DNA of 64,000 bases from Novosphingobium sp. KCTC 2891 (GCF_025938155.1 NZ_JAPCZG010000001.1:124001-188000); one strand, 5' to 3'; positions 10,452 through 21,010 are shown, counted from the first letter of the stretch. Program-made: numbers and translations. Notes: a model not told the origin generated them from the letters alone.

Positions 10452-10480
10452 TTGCCTGATCCTCCGGATCAGGCTAGGGG
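10452..10480 (+). promoter_or_regulatory. Candidate tuf promoter (TTGCCT-N17-TAGGGG) overlapping a hairpin
   Basis: TTGCCT (10452-10457), 17 bases, then TAGGGGC (10475-10481) followed by GGCGC: the same layout and spacing as before rpsL and rplO. The spacer itself contains a 9-base stem, GCCTGATCC (10454-10462) / GGATCAGGC (10466-10474), with a three-base loop, which could act as an attenuator after fusA. The two readings are not exclusive. Confidence 0.4.
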
Positions 10481-10559
10481 CGGCGCCTGATTTTCTGGCG
10501 AGTCCGGCTGGTGCCGCCTCCAAGAGCAATCAACATTCAGCGAAAAGAAGGTTTGAGCA

Positions 10560-11750
10560 ATGGCTAAGGCTAAGTTTGAGCGGACCAAGCCGCACTGCAA
10601 CATCGGCACCATCGGTCACGTCGACCACGGCAAGACCACGCTGACGGCCGCGATCACCAAGGTGCTCGCGGAAACCGGCGGCGCGACGTTCACCGATTAC
10701 GCCAACATCGACAAGGCTCCGGAAGAGCGCGAGCGTGGCATCACCATCTCGACCGCTCACGTCGAGTACGAGACGGCCAACCGTCACTACGCGCACGTCG
10801 ACTGCCCGGGTCACGCCGACTACGTGAAGAACATGATCACCGGTGCCGCCCAGATGGACGGCGCGATCCTGGTCGTGAACGCTGCTGACGGCCCGATGCC
10901 GCAGACCCGCGAGCACATCCTGCTTGCCCGCCAGGTCGGCGTGCCGGCGCTGGTCGTGTACATGAACAAGGTCGACCAGGTCGACGACGAGGAAATCCTC
11001 GAGCTGGTCGAGCTGGAAGTGCGCGAGCTGCTTTCGTCGTACGACTTCCCGGGCGATGACATTCCGATCGTCAAGGGTTCGGCCCTGGCCGCTCTTGAAG
11101 GCCGCGATGACAACATCGGCAAGAACTCGATCAACGAGCTGATGGCCGCTGTCGACAGCTACATCCCGCAGCCGCCGCGTCCGACCGACAAGCCGTTCCT
11201 GATGCCGGTGGAAGACGTGTTCTCGATCTCGGGTCGCGGCACGGTTGTGACCGGTCGTATCGAGACCGGCATCGTGAAGGTTGGTGAAGAAGTCGAGATC
11301 GTCGGCCTCAAGGACACCACCAAGACCACCGTTACCGGCGTCGAAATGTTCCGCAAGCTGCTCGACCAGGGCGAAGCCGGCGACAACATCGGTGCGCTCG
11401 TTCGCGGCGTGAAGCGTGAAGACGTCGAGCGCGGCCAGGTTCTCGCCAAGCCGGGTTCGGTCAATCCGCACACCGAGTTCTCGGCCGAGGTCTACGTGCT
11501 GTCGAAGGACGAAGGTGGCCGTCACACGCCGTTCTTCGCCAACTACCGTCCGCAGTTCTACTTCCGCACCACCGACGTGACCGGCGAAGTGATCCTCCCC
11601 GAGGGCACCGAGATGGTCATGCCGGGCGACAACGTTACCCTGTCGGTCAAGCTGATCGCGCCGATCGCCATGGACGAAGGTCTTCGCTTCGCCATTCGCG
11701 AAGGCGGCCGTACCGTCGGTTCGGGGGTTGTCAGCAAGATCACGAAGTAA
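10560..11750 (+). CDS. tuf: Elongation factor Tu
   Basis: 396 residues, the GTPase that delivers aminoacyl-tRNA to the ribosome. G1 GHVDHGKT is at residues 19-26, DCPGHADY at about 81-88 and NKVD at about 136-139; domains II and III end in VVSKITK. It lies 138 bases after fusA, far enough for a promoter of its own (see 10452). A very strong hairpin follows the stop codon. Only one tuf copy is in the window. Confidence 0.98.
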   Translation: MAKAKFERTKPHCNIGTIGHVDHGKTTLTAAITKVLAETGGATFTDYANIDKAPEERERGITISTAHVEYETANRHYAHVDCPGHADYVKNMITGAAQMDGAILVVNAADGPMPQTREHILLARQVGVPALVVYMNKVDQVDDEEILELVELEVRELLSSYDFPGDDIPIVKGSALAALEGRDDNIGKNSINELMAAVDSYIPQPPRPTDKPFLMPVEDVFSISGRGTVVTGRIETGIVKVGEEVEIVGLKDTTKTTVTGVEMFRKLLDQGEAGDNIGALVRGVKREDVERGQVLAKPGSVNPHTEFSAEVYVLSKDEGGRHTPFFANYRPQFYFRTTDVTGEVILPEGTEMVMPGDNVTLSVKLIAPIAMDEGLRFAIREGGRTVGSGVVSKITK

Positions 11751-11763
11751 TATAGGCCGCGCT

Positions 11764-11800
11764 CCGGCGGAGAGATTCGTCTCTCCGCCGGCCGGTTTTT
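11764..11800 (+). terminator. Strong intrinsic terminator after tuf (UUCG tetraloop)
   Basis: A perfect 12-base stem, CCGGCGGAGAGA (11764-11775) and TCTCTCCGCCGG (11780-11791), closed by a TTCG tetraloop and followed by CCGG and five T. This is a textbook factor-independent terminator separating the str and S10 transcription units. Confidence 0.9.
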
Positions 11801-11901
11801 GATCAGTTGGCCCGCTTTCCCCGCGCTCTGCCAGGCAGAGGATGGGTGAGAGGGCGGGGCAGCTGGTTTTTGTTTTTGCTCTTTCGCATCGGTAGACGGA
11901 C
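11801..11901 (+). promoter_or_regulatory. rpsJ upstream region with a short palindrome
   Basis: The gap between the tuf terminator and rpsJ holds CTCTGCC/GGCAGAG (11826-11840, one-base centre) and, further on, two T-rich blocks. The S10 operon promoter should be here, but no clear -35/-10 pair was seen. Confidence 0.3.
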
Positions 11902-12213
11902 ATGGAAGCCCAGAATATCCGCATTCGCCTTAAGGCCTTTGATCATCGTGTGCTTGACCAGGCCACTGGAGAAATCGCGGACACTGCCCGCCGTACCGGC
12001 GCTCTCATTCGGGGCCCTATTCCGCTCCCGACGCGCATCGAGAAGTTCACCGTCAACCGCGGTCCGCACATCGACAAGAAGTCGCGTGAGCAGTTCGAGG
12101 TTCGTACCTACAAGCGCCTGCTCGACATCGTGCAGCCCAATGCGGCCACTGTCGACGCGCTGATGAAGCTGGACCTCGCGGCCGGCGTCAACGTCGAGAT
12201 CAAGCTGGCGTAA
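11902..12213 (+). CDS. rpsJ: 30S ribosomal protein S10
   Basis: 103 residues, full length ([40 protein letters not shown]). S10 belongs to the 30S head and, as NusE, to Nus antitermination complexes. First gene of the S10 operon. The next gene is 284 bases away, unusually far for this operon, and the gap is full of hairpins. Confidence 0.98.
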   Translation: MEAQNIRIRLKAFDHRVLDQATGEIADTARRTGALIRGPIPLPTRIEKFTVNRGPHIDKKSREQFEVRTYKRLLDIVQPNAATVDALMKLDLAAGVNVEIKLA

Positions 12214-12497
12214 TTCGCCTCGATCTGAACGACGCAAGTTTTCGACCCTCGGGTCAAAATATCCTTTCCGGCCCAGGCCGGGTTCGCGGAATGCTTCCGC
12301 AGCGATGAAACGGCAGGGCTTCCTGCCCGGACATAGGGATACCTCCGGCGCCGTCCGCAAGGGCATAGTCGGGAAAGCGTCCCCCGTTTGCTCCCGTCTC
12401 CGCGGGGGCACTCAGCCCGGACGGGGGCGCGCTTCACATACGGGCTGAGCACGCCTGTCGGGATAGGCCCGGCAGGCCTCTGTGAGGAGTATGGATC
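12214..12497 (+). promoter_or_regulatory. Structured leader between rpsJ and rplC
   Basis: No gene is seen in this 284-base gap. It contains consecutive potential stem-loops: GACCC/GGGTC (12244-12255), GCGGAA/TTCCGC (12286-12300), GGCAGG/CCTGCC (12312-12327), CCCCCG/CGGGGG (12381-12408), CTCAGCCCG/CGGGCTGAG (12411-12449) and a ten-base stem with one G-U pair (12453-12462 / 12468-12477) just before the rplC ribosome site (GAGGAG at 12484-12489). This is a candidate cis-acting regulatory RNA for the rest of the S10 operon. Confidence 0.5.
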
Positions 12498-13256
12498 ATG
12501 CGCACCGGCGTGATCGCGAAGAAGGTCGGGATGACCCGCCTTTTCCAGGATGATGGTCGGCACGTGCCGGTTACCGTCCTGTCGCTTGAAAATTGCCAGG
12601 TGGTTTCGGTTCGCACTGCTGAGCGTGACGGGTACGTCGCTGTTCAGCTCGGTGCCGGCGAAGCCAAGCAGAAGAACGTTGCCAAGCCGCAGCGCGAACA
12701 TTTCGCCAAGGCGGAAGTGTCGCTGAAGATGGAAGTCGCCGAATTCCGCGTTGCCGATGATGCAACGCTTGAAGTCGGTTCGACCATCGCTGCTTCGCAC
12801 TTCGTTCCCGGCCAGTACGTCGACATCACCGGCAACACGCAGGGCAAGGGCTTTGCTGGCGCCATGAAGCGTTGGGGCTTCGGCGGTATGCGTGCAACCC
12901 ACGGTGTGTCGATTTCGCACCGTGCCCACGGTTCGACCGGCAACCGCCAGGATCCGGGTCGCGTCTTCAAGAACAAGAAGATGGCCGGCCACATGGGCGA
13001 TCGCCAGCGCACCCAGCAGAATCTCGAGATCGTCCGCACGGACGATGAGCGCGGCCTGATCTTCGTCAAGGGCTCGGTCCCTGGCTCGAAGAACGCCTGG
13101 CTGCTGGTTCGCGACGCCGTCAAGGTCTCGCGCCACGCTGAAGCGCCCTATCCCGCCGGTCTGAAGCAGGCCGCCAACAGCAACGATTCGGCTGCCGCCG
13201 ACACCCCCGCCGAGACCGGCGCGGCTGTCGAGGCGACCGAAGGCCAGGAGGGCTAA
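12498..13256 (+). CDS. rplC: 50S ribosomal protein L3
   Basis: 252 residues. Early-assembling 50S protein reaching the peptidyl transferase centre. Canonical motifs are [31 protein letters not shown] and [20 protein letters not shown]. It is longer than E. coli L3 (209) because of an Ala/Glu/Thr-rich C-terminal tail from about residue 213 that is probably disordered. GAGGAG ribosome site. The gap to rplD is only three bases. Confidence 0.97.
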   Translation: MRTGVIAKKVGMTRLFQDDGRHVPVTVLSLENCQVVSVRTAERDGYVAVQLGAGEAKQKNVAKPQREHFAKAEVSLKMEVAEFRVADDATLEVGSTIAASHFVPGQYVDITGNTQGKGFAGAMKRWGFGGMRATHGVSISHRAHGSTGNRQDPGRVFKNKKMAGHMGDRQRTQQNLEIVRTDDERGLIFVKGSVPGSKNAWLLVRDAVKVSRHAEAPYPAGLKQAANSNDSAAADTPAETGAAVEATEGQEG

Positions 13257-13259
13257 GTC

Positions 13260-13883
13260 GTGAAGGTTCAGGTCCTCAATCTGGACGGGTCCGCCGCCGG
13301 CGACGTCGAGCTGTCGGATGCCGTGTTCGGTCTCGAGCCGCGCGCAGACATCCTGCATCGCGTCGTGACGTGGCAGCTGGAAAACCGTCGCGGTATCGCC
13401 CGCAAGGCGCGTGAGCGTTCGGACGTTGCCCGCACCGGCAAGAAGTTCGGCCGTCAGAAGGGTGGCGGCACCGCCCGTCACGGTGACCGCAAGGCGCCGA
13501 TCTTCATCGGTGGCGGCAAGGCGCACGGTCCGCGCGTTCGCGAGTTCAACATCTCGCTGAACAAGAAGGTCCGTGCTCTGGGTCTCCGCATGGCGCTCTC
13601 GGCGAAGGCCCAGGGTGGTCTGGTCGTGGTCGACAACCTTGATGTTGCCGAAGGCAAGACCAAGGTTCTCGCCGGTACGCTGGCGAAGGCCGGCTTCGGC
13701 AAGAAGGTGCTGGTCGTCGATGGCGAGCAGGTGAACGAGGGCTTCGCCCGCGCCGCCCGCAACATCGTTGGCGTGAACGTGCTCCCTGCCATCGGCGCCA
13801 ATGTCTATGACATCCTGAAGCATGATACGCTGGTGCTGACGCGCGCCGCGGTCGAAAAGCTGGAGGCGCGTTTCAATGGCTAA
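13260..13883 (+). CDS. rplD: 50S ribosomal protein L4
   Basis: 207 residues, GTG start. L4 lines the peptide exit tunnel; in E. coli it also represses the S10 operon by binding the leader RNA. Conserved loop motifs are present ([24 protein letters not shown]) as well as [20 protein letters not shown]. It overlaps the start of rplW by eight bases. The structured rpsJ-rplC gap upstream is a possible site for L4 feedback here (inference). Confidence 0.97.
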   Translation: MKVQVLNLDGSAAGDVELSDAVFGLEPRADILHRVVTWQLENRRGIARKARERSDVARTGKKFGRQKGGGTARHGDRKAPIFIGGGKAHGPRVREFNISLNKKVRALGLRMALSAKAQGGLVVVDNLDVAEGKTKVLAGTLAKAGFGKKVLVVDGEQVNEGFARAARNIVGVNVLPAIGANVYDILKHDTLVLTRAAVEKLEARFNG

Positions 13884-14181
13884 GGACGCAATCGACACGC
13901 GTCACTACGACGTGATCGTGGCTCCCCACATCACCGAGAAGGCGACGCTGCTCAGCGAGCACAACGCCGTGGTCTTCAAGGTCGCCGACAAGGCGACCAA
14001 GCCGGAGATCAAGGCAGCGGTCGAAGCCCTGTTCAATGTGAAGGTGACGGGTGTGAATACCCTGAACCAGAAGGGCAAGACCAAGCGCTGGAAGGGCAAG
14101 CCCTACAAGCGCTCTGACGTGAAGAAGGCCGTTGTGACCCTGGCTGCTGGCCAGTCGATCGACGTCACCAGCGGTATTTGA
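13876..14181 (+). CDS. rplW: 50S ribosomal protein L23
   Basis: 101 residues. L23 sits at the tunnel exit and is the docking site for trigger factor and the signal recognition particle. Recognised by [38 protein letters not shown] and the basic tail [20 protein letters not shown]. Its start overlaps the rplD stop region by eight bases, implying coupled translation. Confidence 0.97.
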   Translation: MAKDAIDTRHYDVIVAPHITEKATLLSEHNAVVFKVADKATKPEIKAAVEALFNVKVTGVNTLNQKGKTKRWKGKPYKRSDVKKAVVTLAAGQSIDVTSGI

Positions 14182-14191
14182 GGCGCGGATC

Positions 14192-15028
14192 ATGGCACTC
14201 AAGAACTATAACCCGACCAGCCCCGCTCGCCGCGGCCTGGTCCTCGTCGACAAGTCGTCGCTCTGGAAGGGAAAGCCCGTCAAGGGTCTGACCGAAGGCA
14301 AGAGCAAGACGGGCGGCCGCAACAACAAGGGTCACGTGACCTCGCGCGGCATCGCCGGCGGCCACAAGCAGAAGTACCGCTTCATCGACTTCAAGCGTCG
14401 TAAGTGGGACATGCCGGCCACCGTCGAGCGTCTGGAATACGACCCCAACCGCACGGCGTTCATCGCTCTCGTCAAGTACGAGGACGGCGAACAGACCTAC
14501 ATCATCGCACCCCAGCGTCTCTCGGTCGGTGACGTCGTCGTCTCCGGCGAAAAGACCGACGTGAAGCCGGGCAACGCGATGCTGCTGTCGCAGATGCCGG
14601 TGGGCACCATCATCCACAACGTGGAGATGAAGCCGGGCAAGGGCGGTCAGATCGCTCGTTCGGCCGGTACGTATGTCCAGCTCGTCGGTCGTGACCGCGG
14701 CATGGTCATCGTCCGCCTGAACTCGGGCGAGCAGCGCTACCTGCGCGGCGATTGCATGGGAACGGTTGGCGCGGTTTCGAACCCCGACAACTCGAACCAG
14801 AACCTCGCCAAGGCCGGTCGCAACCGCTGGCTCGGCCGCCGTCCGCTGACGCGCGGTGTCGCCAAGAACCCGGTCGACCACCCGCACGGCGGTGGTGAAG
14901 GCCGCACCTCGGGTGGCCGTCATCCGGTTACTCCGTGGGGCAAGCCGACCAAGGGCGCACGCACCCGTCACAACAAGCAGACGGATAAGATGATCATCCG
15001 TTCGCGCCACGCGAAGAAGAAGAGGTAA
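14192..15028 (+). CDS. rplB: 50S ribosomal protein L2
   Basis: 278 residues, close to the usual 273-280. L2 is needed for subunit association and peptidyl transfer; the conserved histidine motif is in [19 protein letters not shown]. Other family blocks are [19 protein letters not shown] and [19 protein letters not shown]. It follows rplW by ten bases and is followed by rpsS after six. Confidence 0.98.
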   Translation: MALKNYNPTSPARRGLVLVDKSSLWKGKPVKGLTEGKSKTGGRNNKGHVTSRGIAGGHKQKYRFIDFKRRKWDMPATVERLEYDPNRTAFIALVKYEDGEQTYIIAPQRLSVGDVVVSGEKTDVKPGNAMLLSQMPVGTIIHNVEMKPGKGGQIARSAGTYVQLVGRDRGMVIVRLNSGEQRYLRGDCMGTVGAVSNPDNSNQNLAKAGRNRWLGRRPLTRGVAKNPVDHPHGGGEGRTSGGRHPVTPWGKPTKGARTRHNKQTDKMIIRSRHAKKKR

Positions 15029-15034
15029 GACCCC

Positions 15035-15313
15035 ATGGCACGTTCCGTCTGGAAGGGCCCCTTCGTTGACCTGCACCTCCTGAAGAAGGCGGAAGTCGCT
15101 CAGGACGCAGGCAGCCGCGCTGGCCCGATCAAGACCTGGTCGCGTCGTTCGACCATTATCCCGCAGTTCGTTGGCCTGACCTTCAGCGTCTACAACGGGC
15201 AGAAGTTCATCCCCGTCTCCGTCTCGGAAGAGATGGTCGGCCACAAGCTTGGCGAGTTCGCTCCGACGCGCAACTTCCCCGGCCACGCCGCTGACAAGAA
15301 GGGCAAGCGCTAA
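15035..15313 (+). CDS. rpsS: 30S ribosomal protein S19
   Basis: 92 residues, full length; binds 16S rRNA in the 30S head with S13. Starts [19 protein letters not shown] and contains [17 protein letters not shown] and [20 protein letters not shown]. Its stop codon overlaps the rplV start by one base (TAATG). Confidence 0.98.
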   Translation: MARSVWKGPFVDLHLLKKAEVAQDAGSRAGPIKTWSRRSTIIPQFVGLTFSVYNGQKFIPVSVSEEMVGHKLGEFAPTRNFPGHAADKKGKR

Positions 15314-15690
15314 TGGGCAAGGAAAAGTCCCCCCGTCGCGTTGGTGACAAGGAAGCACTGTCGGTCGGAACGCAGATCCGCGGTTCGGCCCAGAAGCTGA
15401 ACCTCGTCGCTGCCCTGATCCGTGGTCGCCGCGCCGAAGACGCCATGAACATCCTCTCCTTCTCCAAGAAGGCGATGGCTGTTGATGCGCGGAAGGTGCT
15501 CGCTTCGGCGATCGCCAACGCGGAAAACAACCACAACCTGGACGTCGACGCGCTCGTCGTGGCGGAAGCCTCGGTCGGCAAGTCGATCACGATGAAGCGC
15601 TTCCACACCCGTGGTCGCGGCAAGTCGACGCGCATCCTCAAGCCGTTTTCGCGGCTCCGGATCGTCGTCCGCGAAGTCGAGGAGGCCTGA
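15313..15690 (+). CDS. rplV: 50S ribosomal protein L22
   Basis: 125 residues. L22 extends a beta hairpin into the exit tunnel, where macrolide-resistance changes occur in other species. The beta-hairpin region ([20 protein letters not shown]) has no visible deletion. Translationally coupled to rpsS by the TAATG overlap; rpsC starts two bases after its stop. Confidence 0.97.
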   Translation: MGKEKSPRRVGDKEALSVGTQIRGSAQKLNLVAALIRGRRAEDAMNILSFSKKAMAVDARKVLASAIANAENNHNLDVDALVVAEASVGKSITMKRFHTRGRGKSTRILKPFSRLRIVVREVEEA

Positions 15691-15692
15691 TC

Positions 15693-16388
15693 ATGGGTCA
15701 CAAGTCGAACCCCATCGGTCTGCGCCTGCAGATCAACCGTACCTGGGACAGCCGCTGGTACGCTGAAGGTCGCAACTACGAGCAGCTGCTCAAGGAAGAC
15801 CTCCAGATCCGCAAGTTCATCGTCGAGAACCTGCCCCAGGCAGCGATCTCGAAGGTGGTGATCGAGCGTCCGGCCAAGCTGTGCCGCGTTTCGATCTATG
15901 CGGCCCGTCCCGGTGTGATCATCGGCAAGAAGGGCGCGGACATCGAAAAGCTGCGCGCCAAGCTGGCCACGATGACCCGCAGCGACGTCAAGCTGAACAT
16001 CGTCGAGATCCGCAAGCCGGAAATCGACTCGAAGCTTGTCGCCCAGGGCGTTGCCGACCAGCTGGTCCGCCGCGTTGCCTTCCGCCGCGCGATGAAGCGC
16101 GCCGTGCAGTCCGCTCTCCGTCTTGGCGCCGAAGGCATCAAGATCACGTGCGGCGGCCGTCTCGGTGGTGCAGAAATCGCCCGCGTCGAGTGGTATCGTG
16201 AAGGCCGCGTTCCGCTGCACACGCTGCGCGCGAACATCGACTACGCCGAAGCCGAAGCTCTTACCGCCTATGGCGTGATCGGCATCAAGTGCTGGATCTT
16301 CAAGGGCGAGATCCTCGGGCACGACCCGATGGCACAGGACCGGCTGATGATGGAGGCTCAAACCTCCGGCGTCCGCCCGGCCCGCTGA
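15693..16388 (+). CDS. rpsC: 30S ribosomal protein S3
   Basis: 231 residues. S3 guards the mRNA entry tunnel and has helicase activity with S4 and S5. The N-terminal block [20 protein letters not shown], the KH domain with [14 protein letters not shown] (about residues 71-84) and the C-terminal [20 protein letters not shown] are all present. Length is normal for alphaproteobacteria. Confidence 0.98.
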   Translation: MGHKSNPIGLRLQINRTWDSRWYAEGRNYEQLLKEDLQIRKFIVENLPQAAISKVVIERPAKLCRVSIYAARPGVIIGKKGADIEKLRAKLATMTRSDVKLNIVEIRKPEIDSKLVAQGVADQLVRRVAFRRAMKRAVQSALRLGAEGIKITCGGRLGGAEIARVEWYREGRVPLHTLRANIDYAEAEALTAYGVIGIKCWIFKGEILGHDPMAQDRLMMEAQTSGVRPAR

Positions 16389-16409
16389 GCCCAGGAAGAG
16401 TAAAGCACC

Positions 16410-16847
16410 ATGCTGCAACCGAAGAAGACCAAGTTCCGCAAGGCCTTCAAGGGCCGGATCAAGGGCGACGCCAAGGGTGGCACCGACCTGAACTTCGGCT
16501 CCTACGGCCTCAAGGCCCTCGAGCCGGAACGCGTCACCGCCCGCCAGATCGAAGCGGCTCGCCGCGCGATCACGCGTCACATCAAGCGCCAGGGTCGTCT
16601 CTGGATCCGCGTGTTCCCGGACGTGCCGGTGTCGAAGAAGCCTGCTGAAGTCCGTCAGGGCAAGGGCAAGGGTTCGATCGAATACTGGGCTGCCCGCGTG
16701 AAGCCCGGCCGCATCCTGTTCGAGCTCGACGGCGTTGCCGGCCCGCTCGCTGCGGAAGCGTTCAGCCGCGCTGCGATGAAGCTGCCGATCAAGACGAAGG
16801 TCGTTGCCCGCCTGGGTGACACTTCGCACCTTGGCGGCGAGGACTAA
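16410..16847 (+). CDS. rplP: 50S ribosomal protein L16
   Basis: 145 residues. L16 organises the A-site side of the peptidyl transferase centre. Typical motifs are [42 protein letters not shown] and [20 protein letters not shown]. Separated by 21 bases from rpsC and by eight from rpmC. Confidence 0.98.
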   Translation: MLQPKKTKFRKAFKGRIKGDAKGGTDLNFGSYGLKALEPERVTARQIEAARRAITRHIKRQGRLWIRVFPDVPVSKKPAEVRQGKGKGSIEYWAARVKPGRILFELDGVAGPLAAEAFSRAAMKLPIKTKVVARLGDTSHLGGED

Positions 16848-16855
16848 GGAGAGAC

Positions 16856-17062
16856 ATGATGGCCAAGTTCGAAGACCTTCGCGTCAAGAGCGAAGACCAG
16901 CTCTCCGCTGATCTCGCCGAGTTGAAGCGCGAAGCGTTCAACCTGCGCTTCCAGGCTGCGACCAACCAGTTGGAGCGCCCGGCACGCATCAAGGAAGTGC
17001 GCCGCGACATCGCTCGCATCAAGACGCTGCAGACTGAGCGTTCTCAGTCGGCCAAGGCGTAA
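16856..17062 (+). CDS. rpmC: 50S ribosomal protein L29
   Basis: 68 residues; small helical protein beside L23 at the tunnel exit. Starts [16 protein letters not shown]; the second ATG (16859) is an equally possible start because the GGAGAGAC site precedes both. Contains the family block [18 protein letters not shown]. Confidence 0.96.
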   Translation: MMAKFEDLRVKSEDQLSADLAELKREAFNLRFQAATNQLERPARIKEVRRDIARIKTLQTERSQSAKA

Positions 17063-17072
17063 GGAGTTCACG

Positions 17073-17342
17073 ATGCCCAAGCGTATTCTTATCGGGACCG
17101 TGGTCTCCGACAAGACCGACAAGACCGTGGTGGTCAAGGTCGAGCGTAAGGTGAAGCATGCCCTCTACGGCAAGATCATCCGTCGCTCGAAGAAGTACCA
17201 CGCGCACGACGAGGCGAATGCCTTCAAGACCGGCGAAACCGTCCGCATCGAGGAAACGGCGCCGATCTCGAAGCTGAAGACGTGGAAGGTCATCGACCGC
17301 GTCCAGGCCGGCAAGACCGCCGCGATCGAAGCGGACGTCTAA
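17073..17342 (+). CDS. rpsQ: 30S ribosomal protein S17
   Basis: 89 residues, primary 16S rRNA binder with an OB-like fold. Starts [20 protein letters not shown] and has [20 protein letters not shown]. Last gene of the S10 operon in the classical order; a 65-base gap follows before rplN. Confidence 0.98.
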   Translation: MPKRILIGTVVSDKTDKTVVVKVERKVKHALYGKIIRRSKKYHAHDEANAFKTGETVRIEETAPISKLKTWKVIDRVQAGKTAAIEADV

Positions 17343-17407
17343 AAGCAGCGACAAGTTTTGGAACTGCCGGACTGGTTCCGGCAAGCCATTGAGAAGGAAC
17401 CGGATCG

Positions 17408-17776
17408 ATGATCCAGATGCAATCCAATCTCGACGTCGCGGACAACAGCGGCGCGAAGCGCGTCCAGTGCATCAAGGTGCTGGGCGGGTCTAAGCGTCGT
17501 TTTGCCGGCGTTGGCGACATCATCGTGGTGTCGGTGAAGGACGCGCAGCCGCGCGCCCGTGTTAAGAAGGGCGACGTGCACCGCGCCGTGATCGTTCGCA
17601 CCCGCAAGGACGTTCGTCGTCCCGACGGCAGCGTGATCCGCTTCGACAGCAACGCCGCCGTGCTCGTCGGCAAGAACGAAGAGCCCATCGGCACCCGTAT
17701 CTTCGGCCCCGTGGTCCGCGAACTTCGCGGCAAGGGCTTCATGAAGATCATCTCGCTCGCTCCGGAGGTGCTGTAA
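17408..17776 (+). CDS. rplN: 50S ribosomal protein L14
   Basis: 122 residues, standard length; forms an intersubunit bridge. Starts [20 protein letters not shown] and ends [16 protein letters not shown]. First gene of the spc segment. Its stop overlaps the rplX start by one base (TAATG). No separate promoter was recognised in the 65 bases upstream. Confidence 0.98.
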   Translation: MIQMQSNLDVADNSGAKRVQCIKVLGGSKRRFAGVGDIIVVSVKDAQPRARVKKGDVHRAVIVRTRKDVRRPDGSVIRFDSNAAVLVGKNEEPIGTRIFGPVVRELRGKGFMKIISLAPEVL

Positions 17777-18093
17777 TGGCCGCCGCGAAGATCAAGAAGG
17801 GTGACAGCGTCGTCGTCCGCTCGGGCAAGGACAAGGGCCGCACCGGCACGGTGCTGCAGGTCCTCCCGAAGGAAGACAAGGTTGTCGTCGCCGGCGTGAA
17901 CATCGCCGCGCGTCACCGCAAGGCCAGCCAGCAGAACCCGCAGGGCGGCATCGACCGCAGCGAAGCTCCGCTGCACATCTCGAAGGTCTCGGTCGCCGAC
18001 AAGGATGGCAAGCCCACCCGCGTCCGCTTCGAGGTCAAGGACGGCAAGAAGGTCCGTGTGGCCGTGAAGTCCGGGGAGACGATCGATGGCTGA
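17776..18093 (+). CDS. rplX: 50S ribosomal protein L24
   Basis: 105 residues, assembly-initiating 50S protein. Shows the KOW-type motif ([20 protein letters not shown]) and the block [17 protein letters not shown]. Its end overlaps the rplE start by eight bases, so translation is probably coupled. Confidence 0.98.
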   Translation: MAAAKIKKGDSVVVRSGKDKGRTGTVLQVLPKEDKVVVAGVNIAARHRKASQQNPQGGIDRSEAPLHISKVSVADKDGKPTRVRFEVKDGKKVRVAVKSGETIDG

Positions 18094-18667
18094 TAAGTAC
18101 ACGCCCCGTCTGAAGACGAAGTTCGACGCCGAAATCGCCCAGGCGATGCAGGCGAAGTTCGGCTACGGCAACGTGATGGAAATCCCGCGCATCGAAAAGA
18201 TCACGCTCAACATGGGCGTGGGCGAAGCGAGCCAGGATAAGAAGAAGGTCACGACCGCCGCGGCCGAGATGGAACTCATCGCCGGCCAGAAGCCCGTGAT
18301 CACCAAGGCGAAGAAGTCGATCGCGCAGTTCAAGCTGCGTGAAGGCATGCCGATCGGTTGCAAGGTTACCCTGCGCCGCGAACGCATGTACGAATTCCTC
18401 GATCGCCTGATCACCATCGCCATGCCCCGCATCCGCGACTTTCGTGGTCTCAACCCGAATTCGTTCGACGGTCGCGGTAACTACGCGATGGGTCTGAAGG
18501 AGCAGATCATCTTCCCGGAGATCAGCTACGACCAGATCGAGAAGGTGCGTGGGATGGACATCATCGTCACCACCACTGCGAAGACCGACGAGGAAGCGCG
18601 CGAACTGCTCCGTCTGTTCGGTTTCCCGTTCCCGCTGGAAGCTGCTGAACAGCAGCAGGCCGCGTAA
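18086..18667 (+). CDS. rplE: 50S ribosomal protein L5
   Basis: 193 residues; binds 5S rRNA and contacts the P-site tRNA. Typical motifs are [39 protein letters not shown] and [17 protein letters not shown]. The Ala/Gln-rich tail makes it slightly longer than the 179 residues of E. coli L5. Confidence 0.98.
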   Translation: MADKYTPRLKTKFDAEIAQAMQAKFGYGNVMEIPRIEKITLNMGVGEASQDKKKVTTAAAEMELIAGQKPVITKAKKSIAQFKLREGMPIGCKVTLRRERMYEFLDRLITIAMPRIRDFRGLNPNSFDGRGNYAMGLKEQIIFPEISYDQIEKVRGMDIIVTTTAKTDEEARELLRLFGFPFPLEAAEQQQAA

Positions 18668-18694
18668 GTCAGGTTCAAGGAAGAGCTTAAGTCC

Positions 18695-19000
18695 ATGGCG
18701 AAACTGAGTTCGATCAACAAGAACGAGCGGCGCAAGAAGCTCGTTGAGAAGTACGCGGCGAAGTTCGTCGCGCTCAAGGCCCAGGCCGACGATGAATCGC
18801 TCGATGAAACCGAGCGCCTCATTGCCCGTCTCAAGATGGCCGAGCTGCCGCGCAACGCGAACCCGACCCGGGTGCGCAACCGCTGCAACACCACCGGCCG
18901 CCCGCGTGGCTATTATCGCAAGTTCGGCCTTTGCCGCATTGAACTGCGCGATCTCGCCAACAAGGGGCTCATCCCCGGCGTGACCAAGTCGAGCTGGTAA
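18695..19000 (+). CDS. rpsN: 30S ribosomal protein S14
   Basis: 101 residues, the long zinc-independent form: the region [20 protein letters not shown] lacks the two CxxC pairs of the short zinc form. It ends in [11 protein letters not shown] as in the family. It precedes rpsH by ten bases. Confidence 0.98.
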   Translation: MAKLSSINKNERRKKLVEKYAAKFVALKAQADDESLDETERLIARLKMAELPRNANPTRVRNRCNTTGRPRGYYRKFGLCRIELRDLANKGLIPGVTKSSW

Positions 19001-19010
19001 GGATCATCCG

Positions 19011-19406
19011 ATGGCATTGACCGACCCCCTGGGTGATATGCTCACCCGCATCCGCAACGGCCAGCAGGCGAAGAAGGACACCGTCCTCTCGCCCGCTTCG
19101 AAGCTGCGTGCGCACGTGCTCGAAGTCCTTCAGCGTGAAGGCTACATCCGCGGTTTCTCGGAGGACACCACCGGTGCCCATCCGCAGCTGCGCATCGAGC
19201 TGAAGTATTTCGAGGGCCAGCCCGCTATCAAGCACGTGGCCCGCGTCTCGAAGCCGGGCCGCCGCGTTTACTCGGGTTCCAAGGAACTTCCGGTGATTCG
19301 CAACGGGCTTGGCATCACCATCGTCTCGACGCCGCGCGGCGTGCTCTCGGATGCCGAGGCTCGCGCTGCCAACGTCGGCGGCGAAGTGCTTGCGGAGGTG
19401 TTCTGA
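19011..19406 (+). CDS. rpsH: 30S ribosomal protein S8
   Basis: 131 residues; 16S rRNA binder and, in E. coli, the translational repressor of the spc operon. Starts [20 protein letters not shown] and keeps the C-terminal RNA-binding block [20 protein letters not shown]. Its stop overlaps the rplF start by one base. Confidence 0.98.
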   Translation: MALTDPLGDMLTRIRNGQQAKKDTVLSPASKLRAHVLEVLQREGYIRGFSEDTTGAHPQLRIELKYFEGQPAIKHVARVSKPGRRVYSGSKELPVIRNGLGITIVSTPRGVLSDAEARAANVGGEVLAEVF

Positions 19407-19939
19407 TGAGCCGCATCGGCAAGAAGCCGGTGACGATCCCGAGCGGCGTCACCGCTGACATCGCGAATGGCATCCTGACTGTTAAGGGCCCCAAGGGCTC
19501 GATGACGCTCAGCCTTCGCGAGGAAATCAGCTACATCGTCGAAGGCGACAGCATCCTTGTGAAGCCCGCCAACGACAGCAAGCAGGCGCGTGCCTTCTGG
19601 GGCATGCAGCGTACGCTCGTCGACAACCTCGTCACCGGCGTGACCCAGGGCTACACCAAGGTCCTGGAAATCACCGGCGTCGGCTACCGCGCGAACTCGC
19701 AGGGCAAGAACCTGAAGCTTCAGCTCGGCTACAGCCACGATGTGGACTTCGCGGTCCCCGAAGGCATCGAGATCAAGACCCCGGATAACACCACGGTTGA
19801 AATCTCTGGTATCGACAAGCAGAAGGTCGGCCAGGTTGCGGCCGAGATCCGTCGCTGGCGCAAGCCCGAGCCTTACAAGGGCAAGGGTATCAAGTACCGC
19901 GGCGAGTTCATCTTCCGCAAGGAAGGGAAGAAGAAGTAA
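19406..19939 (+). CDS. rplF: 50S ribosomal protein L6
   Basis: 177 residues, full length; binds near the sarcin-ricin loop. Starts [15 protein letters not shown] and has the conserved C-terminal [20 protein letters not shown]. Coupled to both neighbours by one-base overlaps. Confidence 0.98.
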   Translation: MSRIGKKPVTIPSGVTADIANGILTVKGPKGSMTLSLREEISYIVEGDSILVKPANDSKQARAFWGMQRTLVDNLVTGVTQGYTKVLEITGVGYRANSQGKNLKLQLGYSHDVDFAVPEGIEIKTPDNTTVEISGIDKQKVGQVAAEIRRWRKPEPYKGKGIKYRGEFIFRKEGKKK

Positions 19940-20289
19940 TGGCCAAGCTGTCTCTCTTCGATCGCCGCCGTCGCCGTGTCCGCACTGCGCTCAAGGCGCG
20001 CTCCGGTGGGCGTCCGCGCCTTTCGGTGCACCGTTCGGGCCGTCACATCTACGCCCAGATCATTGACGATGCCGCCGGCAAGACCGTTGTCGCTTCGTCG
20101 TCGCTGGTGAAGGGCGAGAAGTCGATCGGCGCCACCGTCGACGCGGCCGTCCAGGTCGGCAAGGACATCGCTGAAAAGGCGAAGGCTGCCGGCATCACCA
20201 CCGTCGTGTTCGATCGCGGCGGCTTCCTGTTCCATGGCCGCGTCAAGGCGCTGGCTGACGCTGCCCGCGAAGGCGGCCTGGAGTTCTGA
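19939..20289 (+). CDS. rplR: 50S ribosomal protein L18
   Basis: 116 residues; carries 5S rRNA into the 50S subunit with L5. Motifs include [20 protein letters not shown] and [20 protein letters not shown], ending AAREGGLEF. It overlaps rplF by one base and lies two bases before rpsE. Confidence 0.98.
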   Translation: MAKLSLFDRRRRRVRTALKARSGGRPRLSVHRSGRHIYAQIIDDAAGKTVVASSSLVKGEKSIGATVDAAVQVGKDIAEKAKAAGITTVVFDRGGFLFHGRVKALADAAREGGLEF

Positions 20290-20291
20290 CG

Positions 20292-21005
20292 ATGGCTGAC
20301 GAAACCAACCTGGAAGGCGCCGTCGCCCCGGTCGAAGCGACCGGCGGTGAGCAGCGTGAAGGTCGCGGTCGTGGCCGTGGCCGTGGCGGAAACGATCGTG
20401 GCGGTGACCGCGGTGGCCGTGGTGGCCGTCGCGACGACCGTCGTGGCCGTGGCAACGACGATGACGGTGGTGAGGAGCTGATCGAAAAGCTCGTCCACAT
20501 CAATCGCGTTTCCAAGACCGTGAAGGGCGGCAAGCGCTTCGGCTTTGCTGCGCTGGTCGTGGTCGGCGACGGCAAGGGCCGCGTGGGCTTCGGTCATGGC
20601 AAGGCACGCGAAGTGCCGGAAGCCATCACCAAGGCGACCGCTTCTGCCAAGAAGAAGATGATCCGCGTTGCTCTCAAGGAAGGTCGCACCCTTCACCATG
20701 ACGGCAAGGGCCGTTTCGGTGCCGGTAAGGTGAACCTTCGTTCGGCTCCGCAGGGTACCGGCATCATCGCCGGTGGCCCGATGCGCGCCGTCTTCGAGAG
20801 CCTGGGCGTTGCTGACGTGGTGACCAAGTCGGTCGGCACTTCCAACCCCTACAACATGATCCGCGCCACTTTCGACGCGCTGCAGGAGCAGACTTCGCCG
20901 AAGTCGGTTGCGCAGCGTCGTGGCAAGAAGGTCGCCGACCTGCTCGGTCGCGGCGGCGCCAGCGCGGTGGAGGCTGAGGCCGCTGCCGACGCCATCGTGG
21001 AGTAA
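20292..21005 (+). CDS. rpsE: 30S ribosomal protein S5 with an Arg/Gly-rich N-terminal extension
   Basis: 237 residues, much longer than E. coli S5 (167). The conserved core begins at about residue 58 ([20 protein letters not shown]) and includes [19 protein letters not shown]. Before it, residues 16-57 are low-complexity and charged, with repeated RGR, RGG and GGR units followed by NDDDGG. The continuous frame and the ATG two bases after rplR argue that the extension is translated. Such RG-rich tails bind nucleic acid in other proteins; its role here is unknown. Confidence 0.97.
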   Translation: MADETNLEGAVAPVEATGGEQREGRGRGRGRGGNDRGGDRGGRGGRRDDRRGRGNDDDGGEELIEKLVHINRVSKTVKGGKRFGFAALVVVGDGKGRVGFGHGKAREVPEAITKATASAKKKMIRVALKEGRTLHHDGKGRFGAGKVNLRSAPQGTGIIAGGPMRAVFESLGVADVVTKSVGTSNPYNMIRATFDALQEQTSPKSVAQRRGKKVADLLGRGGASAVEAEAAADAIVE

Positions 21006-21010
21006 GCGAC

